64,000 nt of DNA from CAXBGS01 sp963975425 (lineage in GTDB: Bacteria > Planctomycetota > Planctomycetia > Pirellulales > Pirellulaceae), in assembly GCA_963975425.1 (NCBI GenBank), contig CAXBGS010000001.1, forward strand, positions 248,001-312,000. Reading direction: 5' to 3'. The notes beneath the pieces were generated by a model. The model saw only the letters and a program-made list of their open reading frames with translations, did no database searches and was not told where the DNA came from. Made by a program: the position numbers and the translations under genes. Of the stretch, positions 60,802-64,000 are shown in pieces (the first letter of the stretch is position 1; the number at the start of each line of letters is the position of its first letter).

Positions 60802-62199
60802 ATGAACCGAATTTCATGTGCTGGCTGGATTTTATTGTCATTGTGTTTCGCCGCTGACGCTAACGACGACGCGACCGGCAAGCGTCCGAACTTTGTCTTT
60901 TTGTTGGCCGATGATTTGGGCTACGGCGACCTGGGCTGCTACGGTCGTCAGGATATTCAGACGCCGAATATCGACCGCCTTGCCGCCAGCGGCGTCCGGT
61001 TCACCAACCACTACGCCAATGGACCCGAATGCAGCCCGACTCGAGTCGCATTGATGACCGGGCGATATCAACAATGGGTTGGCGGGTTGGAATGCGCGAT
61101 CGGAACTGGCAACGTCGGACGTTACGACGATGCGATTCGACTGCGAGAGGCCAACGATCTCGGTTTGCCCACCGAAGAACGAACTCTGCCTCGAATGTTA
61201 AAAGAGGCCGGTTACGCCACTGCGATCTTCGGCAAATGGCATCTTGGGTACGAGCCGAAGTTCTCACCTGACCGCCACGGGTTCGACCAGACGCTGTACT
61301 GCATCGGCGGTGGGATGGATTACTTTCACTACCTGGACAACATCGCCGGCTACAACCTGTTCTCTGATGGGCATCCCGTTCGTCGGGAAGGATACTTCAC
61401 CGACATGATCGCGGACGAGGGAATCAAGTACCTCAACGAATACAACAGCGACAAACCGTTCTTTTTGTACTTGCCGTTCACGTGCCCCCATTTTCCATAT
61501 CAAGGTCCCAACGACGGACAACCCAATCCATTGCCGCTGGATTCGCCGCTGTGGATTCAGAACGAAGCACCACCGGAGGTGTACATTGCGATGGTCGAAC
61601 ACATGGACAAACGCATTGGCGATGTGCTCGATACGATTGCCCAACAAAATCTGTCCGAAGACACGTTCGTGATTTTTGCCAGCGACAATGGAGGGTCAAA
61701 AAGTGCTCGCAACGAACCGCTGTCAGGATTCAAAGGGTCCGCGTTTGAAGGCGGCATCCGTGTTCCCGCGATCATCAGCAAGCCAAACGTGATTCCCGCC
61801 GCGAAGGTTTGCGATCAAGCCTGCATCACTTTTGATTTCACCAAGTCCATCGTTGAATTGGCGGGAGCATCCGAGGACCCAAAAAAACCGCTGGAAGGCA
61901 TCGATATCATCACCCACGTGATGAACGACCAACCGGATTTTGATCGCACGTTGTACTGGCGAAAACAACGCGGCGAGCAAGTGTGGAAAGCCGTTCGCCA
62001 AGGCAATCTGAAATACGTCGCCGAACACAACGGAAAACGCCAGACGGATCATCTATTCGACCTGGCCGTTGACATCAGCGAGCAACACGACCTGAGCGCA
62101 TCGCGATCGGCCGACCTGCAGCGTCTTCGCGGAAAGTACGAGCAATGGGAGACGGTGGTACGAAAAAATCGGCGAGGGAAACCGTCACCGACAAAGTGA
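60802..62199 (+). CDS. secreted sulfatase (arylsulfatase A-like)
   Basis: 465 residues from ATG 60802. Signal peptide ISCAGWILLSLCFAADAND, then PNFVFLLADDLGYGDLGCYG, the formylglycine site GPECSPTRVALMTGRYQQWV (C-x-P-T-R variant, common in planctomycete sulfatases), FGKWHLGYEPKFSPDRHGFD and FVIFASDNGGSKSARNEP. Complete. 73 bases after the first sulfatase, probably co-transcribed. Ordinary chromosomal content. Confidence 0.9.
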   Translation: MNRISCAGWILLSLCFAADANDDATGKRPNFVFLLADDLGYGDLGCYGRQDIQTPNIDRLAASGVRFTNHYANGPECSPTRVALMTGRYQQWVGGLECAIGTGNVGRYDDAIRLREANDLGLPTEERTLPRMLKEAGYATAIFGKWHLGYEPKFSPDRHGFDQTLYCIGGGMDYFHYLDNIAGYNLFSDGHPVRREGYFTDMIADEGIKYLNEYNSDKPFFLYLPFTCPHFPYQGPNDGQPNPLPLDSPLWIQNEAPPEVYIAMVEHMDKRIGDVLDTIAQQNLSEDTFVIFASDNGGSKSARNEPLSGFKGSAFEGGIRVPAIISKPNVIPAAKVCDQACITFDFTKSIVELAGASEDPKKPLEGIDIITHVMNDQPDFDRTLYWRKQRGEQVWKAVRQGNLKYVAEHNGKRQTDHLFDLAVDISEQHDLSASRSADLQRLRGKYEQWETVVRKNRRGKPSPTK

Positions 62200-62270
62200 A
62201 CCGGCCAAAATCGATCCGGCGGCTAACGAAATCGCTTGCCGCCGGATTGCCGCGTTGACGCATCCCTGCG

Positions 62271-63503
62271 CTAGGTCAAGCTATCGCCCCGCGCGTGCTT
62301 GGCAAGCGTTTCTTGGTATTTCTTCTTGCCTGCTTCGACCGATTTGCGAATCGCTTTTGCGCTTTCGTCGCTTTCACGCCGAAGCTCCGCGATCATTTCC
62401 AACGATTCGATCTGAAAGCCACTGATCGCGTCGACCAGCTTTTGCACCGACTCGGGATCAATCGTGCTGCCGTAACCGGCTCGCAAGGCAGCACGCTCGA
62501 GTTCACGGCCTAATTCCGCGACGTCTTCTAAGCCCTTGTTGACGCCGTCTTTCATCGCCTCGGTGGCTTGGGTAACTTCGTGCAATCCATGCTGGCTGGT
62601 ATAGACGGTCCCCAGAATCGTGAAGACGTGTTCGTTCGTGGTAAAGAACGTAACGGCACGTCGATAGACCCTTTCCTTGACGTCGTGCGTTTGCTTCAAC
62701 TTGGTGATCAAGGTTTCACCAACGTCGTACCCGATCTCTAAATTCTCGGCGATGTCCTTTAACAGCTGATACGTCTCGTCTTCGTTTTCGAATCGATGTC
62801 GTGCTTCGTCACGCTGCAGTTCCAGCTGACTCTTTCCACCCTCGTCGGTGCCGGTGTAATTATCGAGTGCTTCTTGGGCCGTGGACAAACCGATTTTGGC
62901 GGCCTCGAGGATCGGTGCATGCGTGTCGATCAATTCACGCGCCAGAACTTCCGATTCTTTCAACGCAAAACGGAAATCGATATAGGCGTCCATGATTTGC
63001 TCTTCGCTATTGAGCGCATCCTTGGTGTCCTTAGCGACATCACCGTAAACCTCGACGATTTTTTCGAAACGGTCATTGGGAGTCCCGCGGCGCATCTTCA
63101 TCCACCAGTTCGACACCTTTTCGGTGCCACTGATCTTGCCATCGTCTAATTGGCTGATCAGACGTTTGCTGTCCTCGCGAACCGAATCGAACATGGATGC
63201 GATGTCCATGTATCGGTTGCCGATTTTGATGCTTTCGACATTCTCGCGAACCAAGGCGTTGAATGAACTCATGTGCTTGATAACGTCGGCGATCGCAAGC
63301 ACTTTGGCTTCGTCCAAATGCTTGACACTTTCCAGCAGGCCGATCAATTCCTGCGGAGCGGCGTTGGCTTGGTCGCCGCCGAACTTTTTGAGCACGACGA
63401 GGGCGCGGTCCAAGTATTTGCGCATCGACTGCGTGTCTCGCTCACCCGCCCGCGTCTGGGTGGCCGGTTTTGTTGGGGCGGATGCTTGTGCTTGCTCAGA
63501 CAT
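62271..63503 (-). CDS. long helical protein, possibly TelA-like
   Basis: 410 residues from ATG 63503. Almost entirely helical: QELIGLLESVKHLDEAKVLA, MSSFNALVRENVESIKIGNR, then RELIDTHAPILEAAKIGLST and long charged helices to the C-terminus. The pattern of an initial region followed by repeated helices resembles toxic-anion-resistance/TelA-type proteins, but the similarity by eye is weak. It is convergent with the sulfatases and divergent from the partial gene at the right edge. Confidence 0.55.
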   Translation of the reverse strand: MSEQAQASAPTKPATQTRAGERDTQSMRKYLDRALVVLKKFGGDQANAAPQELIGLLESVKHLDEAKVLAIADVIKHMSSFNALVRENVESIKIGNRYMDIASMFDSVREDSKRLISQLDDGKISGTEKVSNWWMKMRRGTPNDRFEKIVEVYGDVAKDTKDALNSEEQIMDAYIDFRFALKESEVLARELIDTHAPILEAAKIGLSTAQEALDNYTGTDEGGKSQLELQRDEARHRFENEDETYQLLKDIAENLEIGYDVGETLITKLKQTHDVKERVYRRAVTFFTTNEHVFTILGTVYTSQHGLHEVTQATEAMKDGVNKGLEDVAELGRELERAALRAGYGSTIDPESVQKLVDAISGFQIESLEMIAELRRESDESAKAIRKSVEAGKKKYQETLAKHARGDSLT

Positions 63504-63763
63504 GACCGAGACTTCTCCAACGTGAATGCGTATTGATAAGGCGTATTGAGCCGCAACGATATGTGTACCACTGCAGGCCTTAAGATTAGCGCTTTCGGTT
63601 GCAAATCGCAATCATGGCGACGTCGATCTGGCCAAATCAGCGATGCTTCCTCAGAACCTCTACCTTCGATTCTCGCCGGAATTTCATAAGATAGAGGTGG
63701 TTTTGCCGATGCGATTCCCGACTCATTCGATTTGACGTCACCTCTTAGCCCCGAATCTTGTCC

Positions 63764-64000
63764 ATGCCCAACGGTTCCCAAGCCCACGCCCAGGCACCCG
63801 ATCCTCAAGACATAGCGGCCGCGAACGATGCAGCAATCGTGTCGCGTTCCAGCCGCCTGGACGATTTCCGCATGCCGGGCGAAGACTTAACCATCGAAGA
63901 AACCTTGCGGGTCATGGACGTCGCACGAGAAATGCGTGACCAGCGTGAAACCGCCGAAGTGATGTTTCAGCGCGACGGGGTTCGCACCCGATTGCGAGAA
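63764..64000 (+). CDS. hypothetical protein, 5' part only
   Basis: 79 codons from ATG 63764, open at the right edge. Starts MPNGSQAHAQAPDPQDIAAA, then SRLDDFRMPGEDLTIEETLR, VMDVAREMRDQRETAEVMFQ. Helical and charged. It is divergent from the 62271 gene, so the two may share a promoter in 63504-63763, where I see nothing else. No family recognised. Confidence 0.6.
   Translation, partial: MPNGSQAHAQAPDPQDIAAANDAAIVSRSSRLDDFRMPGEDLTIEETLRVMDVAREMRDQRETAEVMFQRDGVRTRLRE

Noticed and set aside
1..64000. CRISPR arrays and rRNA genes
   Set aside because: No regularly spaced direct repeats with unique spacers and no rRNA-like conserved stretches were noticed; the four 30-nt motif copies are unevenly spaced.

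Overview
The window looks like a chromosome of a planctomycete (Pirellulales or Rhodopirellula-like). This is inferred from a DUF1501 protein, secreted formylglycine sulfatases, PQQ-propeller membrane proteins, frequent GTG/TTG starts, and small conserved proteins that I associate with that phylum. Most of the window (about 0.65-58.9 kb) reads as layered accessory DNA between two patches of ordinary chromosome: a broken DUF1501 gene at the left edge, and two sulfatases plus a coiled-coil protein at the right.

Layout. 0-7.3 kb: remnants (DUF1501, GNAT) and a plasmid-like replication module (replication-relaxation protein, CHC2/TOPRIM primase-like protein, a hairpin-rich non-coding stretch, a duplicated winged-helix replication-type protein, a coiled-coil DNA-binding protein, a small HTH). 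7.4-12 kb: a gene graveyard (truncated RND pump, AraC tail, ISAs1 relic, an intact IS5/IS427-type element with a TTA target duplication, an SDR, an MFS fragment). 12-21.2 kb: a TetR regulon with duplicated promoter/operator modules, then an Rrf2-headed operon of four methyltransferases, a thioredoxin-reductase-like flavoprotein and an AhpD-like protein. 21.5-26.7 kb: an IS4 relic, a large serine recombinase and an unknown gene, with related TGTCGCAT palindromes upstream of each.

26.7-44.8 kb is a defence island. It holds a complete Wadjet-type SMC system (JetA-JetB-JetC-JetD, 28667-36470). Facing it is a five-gene operon (SIS-HAD fusion, phosphoribosyltransferase-like protein, ORC/AAA-type ATPase, unknown protein, PfkB kinase), which I regard as a candidate metabolite-based conflict system. 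A winged-helix regulator and a restriction-nuclease-like protein follow.

45.1-54.8 kb is a minus-strand cluster that joins a full ubiquitin-like conjugation set (Ubl, E2 fused to a cysteine-rich module, JAB/JAMM peptidase, E1/ThiF) to homologues of the plastid/cyanobacterial proteins ycf46 (AAA ATPase) and ycf35 (DUF1257), plus DUF2997, a TOPRIM protein and several small membrane proteins. 54.8-58.9 kb carries a second serine recombinase, four copies of a 30-nt motif, and a tyrosine integrase that probably marks the right boundary.

The two candidates for poorly described biology are the SIS-HAD/PRTase/ATPase/PfkB operon and the Ubl-E1-E2-JAB plus ycf46/ycf35 cluster. All family names come from reading motifs; no database search was run.
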